Source: an uncultured SAR116 cluster alpha proteobacterium
GTDB lineage: Bacteria; Pseudomonadota; Alphaproteobacteria; Puniceispirillales; Marisalimonadaceae
Assembly: GCA_902622745.1 (NCBI GenBank)
Contig: CACNQW010000012.1
Location: 1 to 36,941 of the forward strand
Length of the DNA: 36,941 bases
Direction: 5' to 3'
Positions 8,598 through 17,142 of the stretch are shown here, one piece after another (within the stretch, counting starts at the first letter, position 1; each line of letters starts with the position of its first letter). The position numbers and the translations under genes were made by a program. A model generated the notes under the pieces. The model saw only the letters and a list, made by a program, of their open reading frames with translations. It did no database searches and had not been told where the DNA came from.

Positions 8598-8981
8598 ATG
8601 ATTGAACATTTAACATTTTCAGATGGTCCAAAAAGAGTGGGGCCATTTAGTCATGCTGTGAAATCTGATGAATATTTATTTGTAACTGGACAAATGCCTA
8701 CCTTAGAAAATGATCCAAGTAAATTAGTCTCAAATGATATTAGAGACCAAACTCATCAAGTTATTAAAAATTTATCAACCGTACTTAAAAAATCAAATAT
8801 CCCTTGGGAAAATATAATATTTGTAAGAATTTATTTGGTTAACTTTCAAGATTTTGATATCGTCAATCAAATATATGAAACATACTTTTCTAAAGATAAA
8901 TTACCAGCAAGAACATGCATTGGTGTAACAGGTCTAGCTGTAGGTGCATCAATAGAAATTGATTTAATAGCAAAAACATAA
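8598..8981 (+). CDS. RidA-family enamine/imine deaminase
   Basis: This 127-residue protein belongs to the RidA (YjgF/YER057c/UK114) family, which are trimeric enzymes that hydrolyse reactive enamine/imine intermediates made by PLP enzymes; related subfamilies act in amine and aromatic catabolism. Arg105 in PARTCIGV, equivalent to the carboxylate-binding Arg105 of E. coli RidA, is present, as is the C-terminal VGASIEIDLIA block with Glu120. The start is supported by AGGAG at 8587-8591, six bases before ATG. A TATAAT hexamer at 8552-8557 lies in the divergent gap but has no good -35 partner. The azlCD pair follows 15 bases downstream, suggesting one transcript linked to branched-chain amino-acid metabolism; RidA protects that pathway in enteric bacteria. 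Confidence 0.92.
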   Translation: MIEHLTFSDGPKRVGPFSHAVKSDEYLFVTGQMPTLENDPSKLVSNDIRDQTHQVIKNLSTVLKKSNIPWENIIFVRIYLVNFQDFDIVNQIYETYFSKDKLPARTCIGVTGLAVGASIEIDLIAKT

Positions 8982-8996
8982 ATATAAACAATTAAT

Positions 8997-9692
8997 ATGA
9001 AAACTGAATTTAAGAAGGGATTAAAACAAGGATTTAGTCTTCCTGGTTTTGCTATGGGATCTGCAATGATTGGCTTTGGCGCCTTAGCATATGAATCAAA
9101 TCTAGATTACTTTGTTACAATAGCATCAATGTTATTTTTATGGAGCATGCCTGGTATGATTTTGTTTGTTACTTTAATTTCGTCAGGAGCTTCAATAATA
9201 TTAATGTTTATGAGCATTTTTTTGGCAAACATAAGAACATTGTTCATTGTACTTTCTGCGTTTTTAACTATGAATGTTGCTTCTCAAAAAAATTCTTTTT
9301 TAAATAAGTTGTTTTGGGCACAATGGGTTAGTCCGACAGCATGGACTGTTATTTCAACAAATCCCGACAAAATTCCAAAAAATTATATCTTTAGTTATTA
9401 TAAAGGGTTAGCAATTGGTTTAGTGGTAATGTGTTTTATTGGATTATCAATTGGATATTTAATATTTAGTAAATTATCAAAGGAACTTATTACTATCCCA
9501 ATTTTTTTCATACCTTTGTATCTAATGATATTAATGTTAAGTGCCAAAGATAAGATTTATATTATTACGATTGTCTTTAGTGGTTTGCTACTAATCGTAA
9601 GTTATCCATTTTTAGGTGATTGGAGTATTTTAACTTCGGGATTGTTATCAGCTATACCAGGTTATGTAACTGGGAGGTTTTTAAAAATATGA
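8997..9692 (+). CDS. azlC: AzlC-family branched-chain amino acid exporter, large subunit
   Basis: This 231-residue integral membrane protein opens with the AzlC pattern KKGLKQGFSLPGFAMGS-like segment followed by GFGALAYESNLD, and has an SxxMFLWSMPGM-type helix. Hydrophobic segments are spread along the whole length, about six or seven. AzlC (YgaZ in E. coli) forms a two-component exporter of valine and other branched-chain amino acids with the small protein AzlD (YgaH). The stop codon shares the four bases ATGA (9689-9692) with the start of the downstream azlD, the usual arrangement for coupled translation of this complex. It follows ridA by 15 bases. The family call is strong; the exact substrate is inferred from the family. 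Confidence 0.85.
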   Translation: MKTEFKKGLKQGFSLPGFAMGSAMIGFGALAYESNLDYFVTIASMLFLWSMPGMILFVTLISSGASIILMFMSIFLANIRTLFIVLSAFLTMNVASQKNSFLNKLFWAQWVSPTAWTVISTNPDKIPKNYIFSYYKGLAIGLVVMCFIGLSIGYLIFSKLSKELITIPIFFIPLYLMILMLSAKDKIYIITIVFSGLLLIVSYPFLGDWSILTSGLLSAIPGYVTGRFLKI

Positions 9693-10039
9693 CAATCTCT
9701 TTATTTGATCAAAATACTATAATTTTACTATTTGTAGCTTTTGCAGGAATGATTATATGGAGATATTTAGGCGTTTTATATTCAAAAAATATTGATAACG
9801 AATCTGTAATTGCAAAAACAATTAACTCAATAGCCTATGGAATGACAACAGCTATTGTATTTAAAATAGTTTTTTTTCCTGATAATGCTCTCAATTTAAT
9901 ACCTAATTCTGATAGAATAATTCCTTTTTTTATAGGAATTATTGTATTTTTGGTTTTTTCCAAAAATACAAGTTTTGGACTTATAACTGGGATTAGTAGT
10001 TTTTCGTTTTTAATATTATATAGAAATTATATAGTCTGA
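9689..10039 (+). CDS. azlD: AzlD-family branched-chain amino acid exporter, small subunit
   Basis: This is a 116-residue protein with four hydrophobic segments, the usual AzlD size and profile (AAFAGMIIWRYLG-like first helix, IIPFFIGIIVFLVF near the middle). I place the start at ATG 9689, which overlaps the azlC stop as ATGA and has GGGAGG at 9672-9677 upstream; an in-frame ATG at 9620 would place 23 unrelated residues inside azlC. It is the small partner of AzlC in amino-acid export. It ends one base before the convergent acyl-CoA dehydrogenase stop at 10041, leaving no room for a dedicated terminator between them. Confidence 0.82.
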   Translation: MTISLFDQNTIILLFVAFAGMIIWRYLGVLYSKNIDNESVIAKTINSIAYGMTTAIVFKIVFFPDNALNLIPNSDRIIPFFIGIIVFLVFSKNTSFGLITGISSFSFLILYRNYIV

Positions 10040-10040
10040 T

Positions 10041-11204
10041 TTATTCAACTAACTGCTTTGCTATAATTATCTTTTGCAATTCATTTGTACCTTCACCAAT
10101 TGCTAACAAAGGCGCATCTCTATAATATCTTTCAATATTATATTCTGGTGAATATCCAAAACCTCCATGAATTCTCATAGCTTCAGTTGAATTAAATAAA
10201 GCTGTTTCGGTAGCATAAAGTTTTGCCATTCCAGCTTGCAAATCAGATCTTTGTCCACTGTCATATGCTATAGCCGCTTGTTCTGTAAGTAATCTTGAGG
10301 CTTCTAATCTAGTTGCCATTTCTGCTAACTTTATTTGAATTGATTGGTGATTTGAAATTGGTTTTCCAAATGTTTTTCTAATTTTAGAATATTCTATAGA
10401 ATCATCCAATGCGGCCTTTGCAAGTCCAACCCCTCTTGCTGCAACATTAATTCTTCCTAATTCTAAACCTGACAATATTTGCTGCAGACCTCTACCTTCT
10501 TCAGTGCCGATTAAATTTTCTAATGGTATTTCAACATCATTGAATTGAACTTCTCCTGTATCGATACCTCTATAGCCTAGTTTCTTTAATTTTCTTGGAA
10601 TATAACCTTGGTCTTTATGAACTAATAATAAACTCATTCCTTTATGAGGTGGTGAAATTTCATTATTTGTCTTAACCAATACTGCTAAAACATCTCCTTG
10701 AACTGAATTTGTTATCCATGTTTTAGTTCCATTAATTTTATACTTTGTATTATCTTTAGTTGCTTTTGTTTTTATTGATTGTAAATCTGTTCCACAATCT
10801 GGTTCTGTTAAAGCAATACCTCCTCTTAATTCACCACTTGCAAATTTAGGCAGATAAAAATTTTTCATTTCATCGGTGCCAAACTTTTCTACAGCAGCAC
10901 ACATAATTAAATGAGAATTAAAAATACCAGATACTGACATCCAAACAGATGACACATTTTCTACAATTTTAGAATAAGTAACAGCAGACAACCCTAATCC
11001 ACCATAATCTTCAGATATCGTTGCTCCAAAAAGACCTAATTCAGCCATTTTGTCAGCTATGTCTTGAGGATATTTATCCTCAGATTCAAATTCTTTAACA
11101 TAAGGTTTAACATCTTTTTCTAAAAACTTATCTATGCTGCTAAGAATAAGTTTATCATTTTCAGAAGTGTCCAAATTTATTTTTGCTAGTTTCTGATCGT
11201 CCAT
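10041..11204 (-). CDS. Acyl-CoA dehydrogenase
   Basis: This 387-residue FAD enzyme introduces an alpha-beta double bond into an acyl-CoA and passes electrons to ETF. The three-domain ACAD fold is evident: an N-terminal helical part, the FAD/substrate block ALTEPDCGTD (131-140), WITNS (163-167) in the middle domain, and the C-terminal RIHGGFGYSPEYNIERYYRD block. Glu371 in GEGTNELQ is the expected catalytic base at the short/medium-chain-type position. The length is usual. The chain or branched-substrate preference cannot be read from the sequence. It lies 20 bases downstream of the MmgE/PrpD gene on the same strand, so the pair probably forms an operon. A purine-rich GAGAG-type site precedes its ATG. 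Confidence 0.93.
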   Translation of the reverse strand: MDDQKLAKINLDTSENDKLILSSIDKFLEKDVKPYVKEFESEDKYPQDIADKMAELGLFGATISEDYGGLGLSAVTYSKIVENVSSVWMSVSGIFNSHLIMCAAVEKFGTDEMKNFYLPKFASGELRGGIALTEPDCGTDLQSIKTKATKDNTKYKINGTKTWITNSVQGDVLAVLVKTNNEISPPHKGMSLLLVHKDQGYIPRKLKKLGYRGIDTGEVQFNDVEIPLENLIGTEEGRGLQQILSGLELGRINVAARGVGLAKAALDDSIEYSKIRKTFGKPISNHQSIQIKLAEMATRLEASRLLTEQAAIAYDSGQRSDLQAGMAKLYATETALFNSTEAMRIHGGFGYSPEYNIERYYRDAPLLAIGEGTNELQKIIIAKQLVE

Positions 11205-11224
11205 TTACTTTCTCTCTTTCTTAT

Positions 11225-12598
11225 TTAATTACTTAGCTCAAATAATGAATCTATGTAGTTCGCATTATCTAGTTTAAGCATAAAATTTTTAAGTTCATCA
11301 GATTTTTCTGTTTTTAAGTATGGTTCTACAAGACCGTCAAATTTCTCAATAAACTCATCTTCTGTCATGAAATTTTCTGGATCGCCTTTTGGAATTTTAA
11401 TAAATCTTTCATGCTCTTCACCATTAACTTTAATTTTAACATTGGCACTCATATATTCTGGGCAACATTCTTCAGCCTTTTTGTCGTGAGCAGTTTTTAT
11501 TCGTTTACATAAAGATAGAGTTTCATTATCAGTTAAACTATTTTTATAATCATCCCATACAAAACTTCCATTTTTTGCAGCTATAGCTGCACAAAAGGGC
11601 ATTGAAAATTGTCCATCAACTATATTCTTAGGATTTCTTTTTTCTTCTAAGGGAACACCGATAATATTTAATGCTGTATTTGATAAACCAATTTCAACAT
11701 CTTCTAGCTCTTTAAAATTAAAACCTATTTCTTCTTTAAGTTCTAACAAACCATCTATTGCTGCATGACTGTATCTACAAGATGGGTAGGGCTTTACACC
11801 TAAATTAAGCGTTTCAAAATTTTCACCTAAAGCATTTAAGGCTTTTTTAGAATCTCCACCAGAAACAAAAGAATTTAAATATCCCCATTTACCCTCAAAA
11901 GCTTGTTGTGGACCTTTAAAACCCTCCAAAGCTAAAACAGCACATTTTAATCCATTTTGGGCAGCTTGACCAACATGTGATCTTTTTGTCCAAGATCCAT
12001 CGTTTAAAAATTCCATTGAACCCGATGACTGACTTAAGGCTATACCAAAGGCTGAAATAAATTGATCTTTATTTAATCCCAAAATATGACCAGTTGCCGC
12101 AACAGCGCCAAAAATTCCACAAGTGGCAGTTGGATGAAATCCTCTATTATAATGTTTAGATGCTCCACCTGCCAAACCAAGTCTTATTTGAATTTCATAA
12201 CCTATAACACAAGCTGTTATTAATTGTTGTCCTGAACAGTTTTTCATTTGTGCAGCTGAAAGAGCAGCAGATAAAATTGGTGCACTTGAATGAAGAGAAG
12301 CTTCAGCATGAGTATCGTCAAAGTCTAGAGAATGTGCTAAAGTACCATTGATTAGAGCGGCAGCAGAGGGTGCATAATTGTTTTTATCTGAAAAAACTTT
12401 ACAATTACCTTTATCCAAATCTAATGTTTGAACAGCTTTAATCAAACTTTCCGTTGATTCTGCATCATGCCTTGCTCTGATGATTATTCCAACAGTATCT
12501 AAAATAAGTAGTTTAGTTCTTTCAACTACTTCTTTAGGTAATTTGTCAAATTTAATGTTTTCACAAAATTCAGCTAATTTTTCTGTTAATTTTTCCAT
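11225..12598 (-). CDS. MmgE/PrpD family protein (copy 1)
   Basis: This 457-residue protein of the MmgE/PrpD superfamily includes 2-methylcitrate dehydratase, cis-aconitate decarboxylase and iminodisuccinate epimerase among its relatives. The active-site signature HSLDFDDTHAEASLHSSAP is present, as is GFHPTATCGIFGA. I start it at ATG 12596-12598; a TTG three codons upstream is in frame but less likely. The neighbour 20 bases downstream is an acyl-CoA dehydrogenase, and a divergent amidase begins 80 bases upstream. These do not match the classical prpBCD methylcitrate operon, because no methylcitrate synthase or lyase is near. It therefore probably handles another small carboxylic acid. A second member of the family sits at 19730-21049. 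Confidence 0.88.
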   Translation of the reverse strand: MEKLTEKLAEFCENIKFDKLPKEVVERTKLLILDTVGIIIRARHDAESTESLIKAVQTLDLDKGNCKVFSDKNNYAPSAAALINGTLAHSLDFDDTHAEASLHSSAPILSAALSAAQMKNCSGQQLITACVIGYEIQIRLGLAGGASKHYNRGFHPTATCGIFGAVAATGHILGLNKDQFISAFGIALSQSSGSMEFLNDGSWTKRSHVGQAAQNGLKCAVLALEGFKGPQQAFEGKWGYLNSFVSGGDSKKALNALGENFETLNLGVKPYPSCRYSHAAIDGLLELKEEIGFNFKELEDVEIGLSNTALNIIGVPLEEKRNPKNIVDGQFSMPFCAAIAAKNGSFVWDDYKNSLTDNETLSLCKRIKTAHDKKAEECCPEYMSANVKIKVNGEEHERFIKIPKGDPENFMTEDEFIEKFDGLVEPYLKTEKSDELKNFMLKLDNANYIDSLFELSN

Positions 12599-12608
12599 AT
12601 CTCTCAAC

Positions 12609-12635
12609 TTGTATTTATTTCAGTTAAGTTATAAT
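12609..12635 (+). promoter_or_regulatory. Possible sigma70-type promoter for the amidase gene
   Basis: TTGTAT at 12609-12614 is followed after 15 bases by a perfect TATAAT at 12630-12635. Transcription would begin near 12642, about 37 bases before the amidase ATG at 12679 and downstream of the alternative ATG at 12634, which overlaps the -10 box. The spacer is two bases shorter than ideal and AT-rich DNA gives chance matches, so confidence is modest. Confidence 0.35.
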
Positions 12636-12678
12636 GTTATTATTTATTAATTTTTTTTCAATTTATTTTATTTTTTTT

Positions 12679-13956
12679 ATGACTAAACCATTTGAATTAA
12701 CTGCTACAAAAGCTCTTGAATTAATTGATCAAAATAAACTTTCATATTTAGAATGGATTGAAAGTTGTTTAGGAAGAATAAAAATAAGAGAACCTTTTAT
12801 TAAAGCCTTTTCCTACATTGATTATAAGAAACCAATCGAATTAGCAAAAAAATGTGATCAAATAAAAAAGAAAAATTTTGGAATACCATTTGCTGCAAAA
12901 GACATTATTGATATTGAAGGTATGCCTACACAAATGGGCACACCTTTTTATTCAGAAAATATACCAAAAAGAGATGCTGGAAGTGTCGCAATCGCTAAAC
13001 ACAATGGCTGTATTCCTATTGGTAAGACAGTAACAACTGAACTAGGTCACAGACACCCTGGCCCAACTGTTAATCCTCATAATTATGAACATACCCCAGG
13101 TGGATCTAGCTCTGGCTCAGCTGCTGCAGTAGCAGAAAACATGGTACCTATTGCTTTTGGAACCCAAACAACTGGTTCTGTTATAAGACCTGCAGCTTAT
13201 TGTGGAGTTATAGGCTATAAACCAACTTATGGAGATTTTGATAAATCAGGAATTTTACCAAACTCACCATCTATAGATACATTAGGTCTTATGGCTAGAT
13301 CGATAGAAGATATACTTATTATGAGGAATATTTTAATAGAAGAAGAATGTTTATTAAATGAAAATTTAAATATTAATAATATTAGGTTTGCATTTGTTAA
13401 GACTCCCTACTGGAATAAAGTAGATGACGACACTAAAGTTCATCTAGAAAATTTTATTTCTAGTCTGATAGAATCAAAAGTTAATGTAGAAGAAATAGAT
13501 TTAAATAATTTAATTTTAGAGTCTAGTGAAATACATAAAAAAATAAGCGGATATGAATTTAAAAGATCTATTTCCGCTGAGCGTTTTCACCACTATAATG
13601 AACTAAGTGATATCCTAAGAAATGGAAGGCTTAGTGACGGTGAAAATATGTCATTGAGAGATTACCATTATTTATTTGATCAACTTGAAAGACATAAACA
13701 TATGATTAATAACAAGATATCTTCTTATGACTGTATAATATCACCGAGTGCTCTAGGCGAAGCACTAAATGGTTTAGAATATACAGGCTCACCAGTATTA
13801 AATACGACTTGGACTTTATTAGGTTTGCCATCCATAACACTACCAATGTTTAAAAGCAAAAATAATTTACCAATAGGTTGTCAATTTATTTCAAAGAAGG
13901 CTGATGATAATAACCTTTTGAGTATTTCAAAAAAAATACTCTTAGAATTTAGCTAG
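12679..13956 (+). CDS. Amidase signature family hydrolase
   Basis: This 425-residue amidase-signature enzyme has a complete Ser-cisSer-Lys triad: Lys74 in FAAKDIIDIEG, cis-Ser143 in PGGSSSGSA and nucleophile Ser167 in GTQTTGSVIRPA. Such enzymes hydrolyse amide bonds (amides, urea derivatives, acyl-amino acids); it could also be a GatA paralogue, but the lone genomic setting and short C-terminal part argue for a catabolic amidase. I chose ATG 12679, which gives the normal MTKPFELTATKALELI beginning. The upstream in-frame ATG at 12634 would add a hydrophobic 15-residue run lacking charge near its start and overlaps a TATAAT box. Its stop overlaps the convergent dctM stop by four bases (13953-13956). 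The substrate is unknown. Confidence 0.88.
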   Translation: MTKPFELTATKALELIDQNKLSYLEWIESCLGRIKIREPFIKAFSYIDYKKPIELAKKCDQIKKKNFGIPFAAKDIIDIEGMPTQMGTPFYSENIPKRDAGSVAIAKHNGCIPIGKTVTTELGHRHPGPTVNPHNYEHTPGGSSSGSAAAVAENMVPIAFGTQTTGSVIRPAAYCGVIGYKPTYGDFDKSGILPNSPSIDTLGLMARSIEDILIMRNILIEEECLLNENLNINNIRFAFVKTPYWNKVDDDTKVHLENFISSLIESKVNVEEIDLNNLILESSEIHKKISGYEFKRSISAERFHHYNELSDILRNGRLSDGENMSLRDYHYLFDQLERHKHMINNKISSYDCIISPSALGEALNGLEYTGSPVLNTTWTLLGLPSITLPMFKSKNNLPIGCQFISKKADDNNLLSISKKILLEFS

Positions 13957-15236
13957 CCAAAATGAGAAGTTATTAATAATGAAGGTAAAGTAAGAGCTAA
14001 AGCAGGAAATAAAAGTACTATTATTAAAACAACTGTATCTGATATACAAAATGGGAATGAGCCCCTAATCACAGTCGTTACAGGTAATTTTGTGACACCA
14101 CTTACAGCAAATAAGTTAAGTCCAACAGGTGGAATTACGCTTCCGATTTCTATACATAAAGCTGTTAAAATTCCAAGGTGTACAGGATCAACTCCAAGTG
14201 CTAATGCAACGGGGAAATAAATAGGTACAGTTAAAACTAAAATTGCAACACCTGTTAAAAACATAGATAAAAATAGCAAAGAACCCATTAAAGCAAACAA
14301 AAATCCAAGCCTTGATAAACCTAAAGTACCAGCCCATTCAGCTATCATCTGAGGCCATCCCATATTAGCAAGATAAAACTGAAATATACCTACACATCCT
14401 AACAAAAAGAAAACTACAGCTGTTAAATTCATAGTCCTTACAGTCGTTGGCATTAATTCTTTTAGAAAAGTCTTTCTTTTAAAAACCAGACCATAAAATA
14501 ATGCGTAACTAGCAGCAGCAGCACCTGCTTCTGTTGGAGTAAATACTCCTCCATAAAGTCCACCTAAAATTATAACTGGCATCAACAAAGCTGGCCAAGC
14601 GTCTTTAAATGAAATCCAAACCTCACACAAGTCAAATTTTCCTCGAGGTAATTTTATAAATAATGAAACGCTAATGATTATAACTGCATCACTTATTGCT
14701 AACATTATGCCAGGCACAATACCTGCAAAAAATAAATCAATAATTGATATCTCTGTAATAACACCAAACAAAATAAGAGTAATACTTGGTGGTATCAATA
14801 AAGCTATCCCACCAGCTGAGGCAATTACTCCAGCCGCCATCCATTTAGGATAACCTCTTTTTACAAGCTCCGGATATGCGATAACACTCATTGCTGCGGC
14901 CATAGCTGTTGAAGAACCTGATATTGCCCCAAATAAAACTGCTGCTAAAAGAGTTGCATATGCGAAACCACCTGGAACCCAACCAACTAAAGAATCAGCA
15001 AATCTAAATAAACCTGCAACAAGGCCTGTTCTTTCCATTAAAAAACCAGCATAAATAAAAAAAGGTATTGCTACTAAAGTATATTTAGTTAGAAAGCTAA
15101 AAAAAGCTTCGAATAAAGTACTGTAAGTAAGGAAATCATCAAATAGTACACCAATCGCAGTAGCACCAGCTAATGAAATTCCAATAGGAACTCCAGCAAA
15201 TAAAAGCATAAATAATGTACTACCTAAACTCCACAT
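13953..15236 (-). CDS. dctM: TRAP transporter large permease subunit DctM (system 1)
   Basis: This 427-residue integral membrane protein of the TRAP-T family provides the ion-coupled (usually Na+) transport pathway. It has about 12 hydrophobic segments and family motifs: FAGVPIGISLAGATAIG at the start, FFIYAGFLMERTG near 55-70, GAISGSSTAMAAAMS near 100, and two FTPTEAGAAAA/IGSVIPPVGLNLF blocks in the second half. Its start lies 13 bases after the dctQ stop. It is the last gene of the leftward arm of the catabolic island, and its 3' end overlaps the amidase stop by four bases. Substrate specificity resides in the DctP protein; the gene context suggests a carboxylate that feeds the CoA-ester genes upstream. 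Confidence 0.95.
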   Translation of the reverse strand: MWSLGSTLFMLLFAGVPIGISLAGATAIGVLFDDFLTYSTLFEAFFSFLTKYTLVAIPFFIYAGFLMERTGLVAGLFRFADSLVGWVPGGFAYATLLAAVLFGAISGSSTAMAAAMSVIAYPELVKRGYPKWMAAGVIASAGGIALLIPPSITLILFGVITEISIIDLFFAGIVPGIMLAISDAVIIISVSLFIKLPRGKFDLCEVWISFKDAWPALLMPVIILGGLYGGVFTPTEAGAAAASYALFYGLVFKRKTFLKELMPTTVRTMNLTAVVFFLLGCVGIFQFYLANMGWPQMIAEWAGTLGLSRLGFLFALMGSLLFLSMFLTGVAILVLTVPIYFPVALALGVDPVHLGILTALCIEIGSVIPPVGLNLFAVSGVTKLPVTTVIRGSFPFCISDTVVLIIVLLFPALALTLPSLLITSHFG

Positions 15237-15249
15237 AACAATTTTCTAT

Positions 15250-15801
15250 CTAAACATCCGTTGATAATTCAACTTTTTCAGTGAAATGATCACCCTTGAT
15301 ATAACTATGAATATCTTCAATAATTTGAAAAAAAGCCACTAGTGACATTAAACCTAAGCCTATAGCTAAACAAGTATGAAATGGCCACATATAAAAAAAT
15401 AAACTTTCAGACAACTCACTTATTTTAATTGAATATTGTATAGTAGATATAGCTGTATAAGTTAATGATGCACAAAAAATACAAACTGTAGTTGAAACAA
15501 AAATTTTTGCAAATCCAATTAATCTAAAAAACTTATAAGCACTCAATAATTGAAGTACAGCACTCATAACTAAATGCCCTCTTTTAATTTGTGTTACACA
15601 AATGAAAAAAGCAACAGAGCACATTGTAGCATAAATAACTGCATCCTGACCCCACTCAAATACAACTCCTAAAATATATCTTCTAAAAATTTCAGCTAAA
15701 GCAAATAAGGTTACACATATCATCAAAAGAGCTGACATAGTTCCTAATATCTTCTCGATCCAGAGTTTAATCAATTCAGAAATTTGGTAAAATTTTTTCA
15801 T
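15250..15801 (-). CDS. dctQ: TRAP transporter small permease subunit DctQ (system 1)
   Basis: This 183-residue membrane protein has four hydrophobic segments, the DctQ pattern. The first helix runs through GTMSALLMICVTLFALAEIF with the conserved following RRYI, then FEWGQDAVIYA, a third segment with the HLVMSAV-type motif, and a last helix at LAIGLGLMSLVAFFQI. It pairs with DctM to form the membrane part of the transporter. The ATG at 15799-15801 has no clear Shine-Dalgarno sequence. A strong terminator-like hairpin ends about ten bases upstream of this start, so expression likely depends on read-through from dctP. Confidence 0.9.
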   Translation of the reverse strand: MKKFYQISELIKLWIEKILGTMSALLMICVTLFALAEIFRRYILGVVFEWGQDAVIYATMCSVAFFICVTQIKRGHLVMSAVLQLLSAYKFFRLIGFAKIFVSTTVCIFCASLTYTAISTIQYSIKISELSESLFFYMWPFHTCLAIGLGLMSLVAFFQIIEDIHSYIKGDHFTEKVELSTDV

Positions 15802-15811
15802 AATTAGTCGT

Positions 15812-15842
15812 AAAAAAAGGCCTAAAAAAATTTAGGCCTTTT
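15812..15842 (-). terminator. Intrinsic terminator-like hairpin between dctP and dctQ
   Basis: On the reverse strand, AAAAGGCCTAAA (15842-15831) pairs perfectly with TTTAGGCCTTTT (15826-15815) around a four-base loop, and the T run continues through 15812. The GGCC core and U-rich tail are those of a rho-independent terminator. It lies eight bases after the dctP stop and ten bases before the dctQ start, inside what is otherwise one operon. It probably permits partial read-through, making much DctP and little DctQM, or protects the 3' end of the dctP message. Confidence 0.8.
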
Positions 15843-15850
15843 CTTCAAAG

Positions 15851-17020
15851 TTACTTACGTGACTTCTTTTTATATAAAGCTGTTCCTTTTGCAAATTTTG
15901 CAAAGTCTGCAGCAAAAGCAGAACAATCTGTCTTTTCTAGTGGATCTGATCCTAACGGATTTGCTTTAACTAAAGCAGCAGCTTCTGTTGTGAATTGATC
16001 AACCATTTTATCACCAGTTGCATCAACTTTAGTTTTAATCCAGTTATTTGTAGCACCACCTTCAGCCTTTTGTAAAACACCCGCTTCTGATGGGTTCATT
16101 ACATAAATACCAGGCTTAGACTTATCTGTTACTTTATACTTATCAACAAGTCTCTTATCATTACAAAAGTTTATTGCCTTTTGATATGGTATAAAATCGT
16201 TAACGATAATATCAGATAGAGCTTTTTGCTGTTCTGGTGTTAGCGATGACCACCATTTGTTAGATGCACCAATCCAATAGTAGTCACCAACAATACCATT
16301 GATGCCTGCTACAGTAAAATATGGAGCTTGCTCTTTTGTTGCGTTAAATCCACCTAAACTTGTTAATAATCCATCAATCACTCCAGTTTGAAGTGCAGGT
16401 GGAACATCTCCAAATGACATTGTAGTTGGGTTTGCCCCTAATGATCCAAGCAATGCATTTTCAGCAGGTCCCATACTTCTAATTTTTTTACCCTTAAAGT
16501 CAGCTGGAACAAGCAATCTACTCTTAACTGCTCCTGCGCCCATATACATACTTAAGTGACCAGAACCAAAAATTGTAATTCCATGTTTGTCATTAAATAC
16601 TTTCTTTAACTGAGCAAAAGTTTTTGTACCATCTAATCCATTAATAGCACCAGGTGTAGTTAACTTACCAGCTCCTACAATTGTATTAGCTAGAGGCTCA
16701 ACTGAAGAAGTTTTACCAAACTGACCAGTCATCATTTCTAAATTACCTTTTGTTAAGGCCTGTGTACCTTTTGGCACATTATAAAGTGATTTAGCCCAGT
16801 AAATTTGTACTTTACTTCCTGGAATTTTCTTTTCAACTTGCTCTGCAAAAAACATTTCTGCAATAGCTGCAGGATGTGGCGGACCAGAGTGGTCTGATGC
16901 CCATCTCATTTTAATTGGTTCAACTTTACCGTGTCCATCTGCGATAGCATTTGTTGAACCTAATGAAAATACAGCTGCAACTGCTGCAACTGCTGTCATT
17001 AATTTCTTATCTAATCTCAT
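15851..17020 (-). CDS. dctP: TRAP transporter solute-binding protein DctP (system 1)
   Basis: This 389-residue secreted binding protein has a typical signal peptide: MRLDKK, a hydrophobic alanine-rich core and a cleavage region near STNAIADG. The mature part has DctP-family features, including KKIRSMGP with the conserved substrate-carboxylate-binding arginine, and LQTGVIDGLLTS. It is longer than the usual ~330 residues, like TRAP binding proteins of the DctP subgroup with C-terminal extensions. I chose ATG at 17018-17020 because GGAGG (17032-17028 on the reverse strand) sits seven bases upstream and the signal peptide starts there; the ATG 18 codons upstream (17074) adds a non-secretory segment. 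It follows the CoA-transferase gene after 122 bases that contain a possible promoter, and precedes a terminator-like hairpin. The ligand is probably an organic acid. Confidence 0.93.
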   Translation of the reverse strand: MRLDKKLMTAVAAVAAVFSLGSTNAIADGHGKVEPIKMRWASDHSGPPHPAAIAEMFFAEQVEKKIPGSKVQIYWAKSLYNVPKGTQALTKGNLEMMTGQFGKTSSVEPLANTIVGAGKLTTPGAINGLDGTKTFAQLKKVFNDKHGITIFGSGHLSMYMGAGAVKSRLLVPADFKGKKIRSMGPAENALLGSLGANPTTMSFGDVPPALQTGVIDGLLTSLGGFNATKEQAPYFTVAGINGIVGDYYWIGASNKWWSSLTPEQQKALSDIIVNDFIPYQKAINFCNDKRLVDKYKVTDKSKPGIYVMNPSEAGVLQKAEGGATNNWIKTKVDATGDKMVDQFTTEAAALVKANPLGSDPLEKTDCSAFAADFAKFAKGTALYKKKSRK

Positions 17021-17111
17021 GAATTTTCCTCCAAAACATAGATTTAATTTATTAATTATTAAGACACTAAACATATAATACTCTGTTAATCAAAGGTTTT
17101 TTAGTTCATAT

Positions 17112-17141
17112 GTTATATAAAAAAAATATTGATTAACTCAA
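17112..17141 (-). promoter_or_regulatory. Possible sigma70-type promoter for dctP
   Basis: On the reverse strand TTGAGT (17141-17136) is separated by 18 bases from TATAAC (17117-17112), roughly 85 bases before the dctP ribosome-binding site. It lies in the only sizeable gap (122 bases) inside the leftward arm, so separate transcription of the transporter is plausible. One arm of a 9-bp inverted repeat (17129-17137) overlaps the -35 box. The match is moderate and the region is AT-rich. Confidence 0.35.
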
Positions 17142-17142
17142 A

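Noticed and set aside
9620-9688. Upstream ATG for azlD at 9620.
   Set aside because: The extra residues lie within azlC and lack family similarity; ATG 9689 has a good ribosome-binding site and the usual ATGA overlap.
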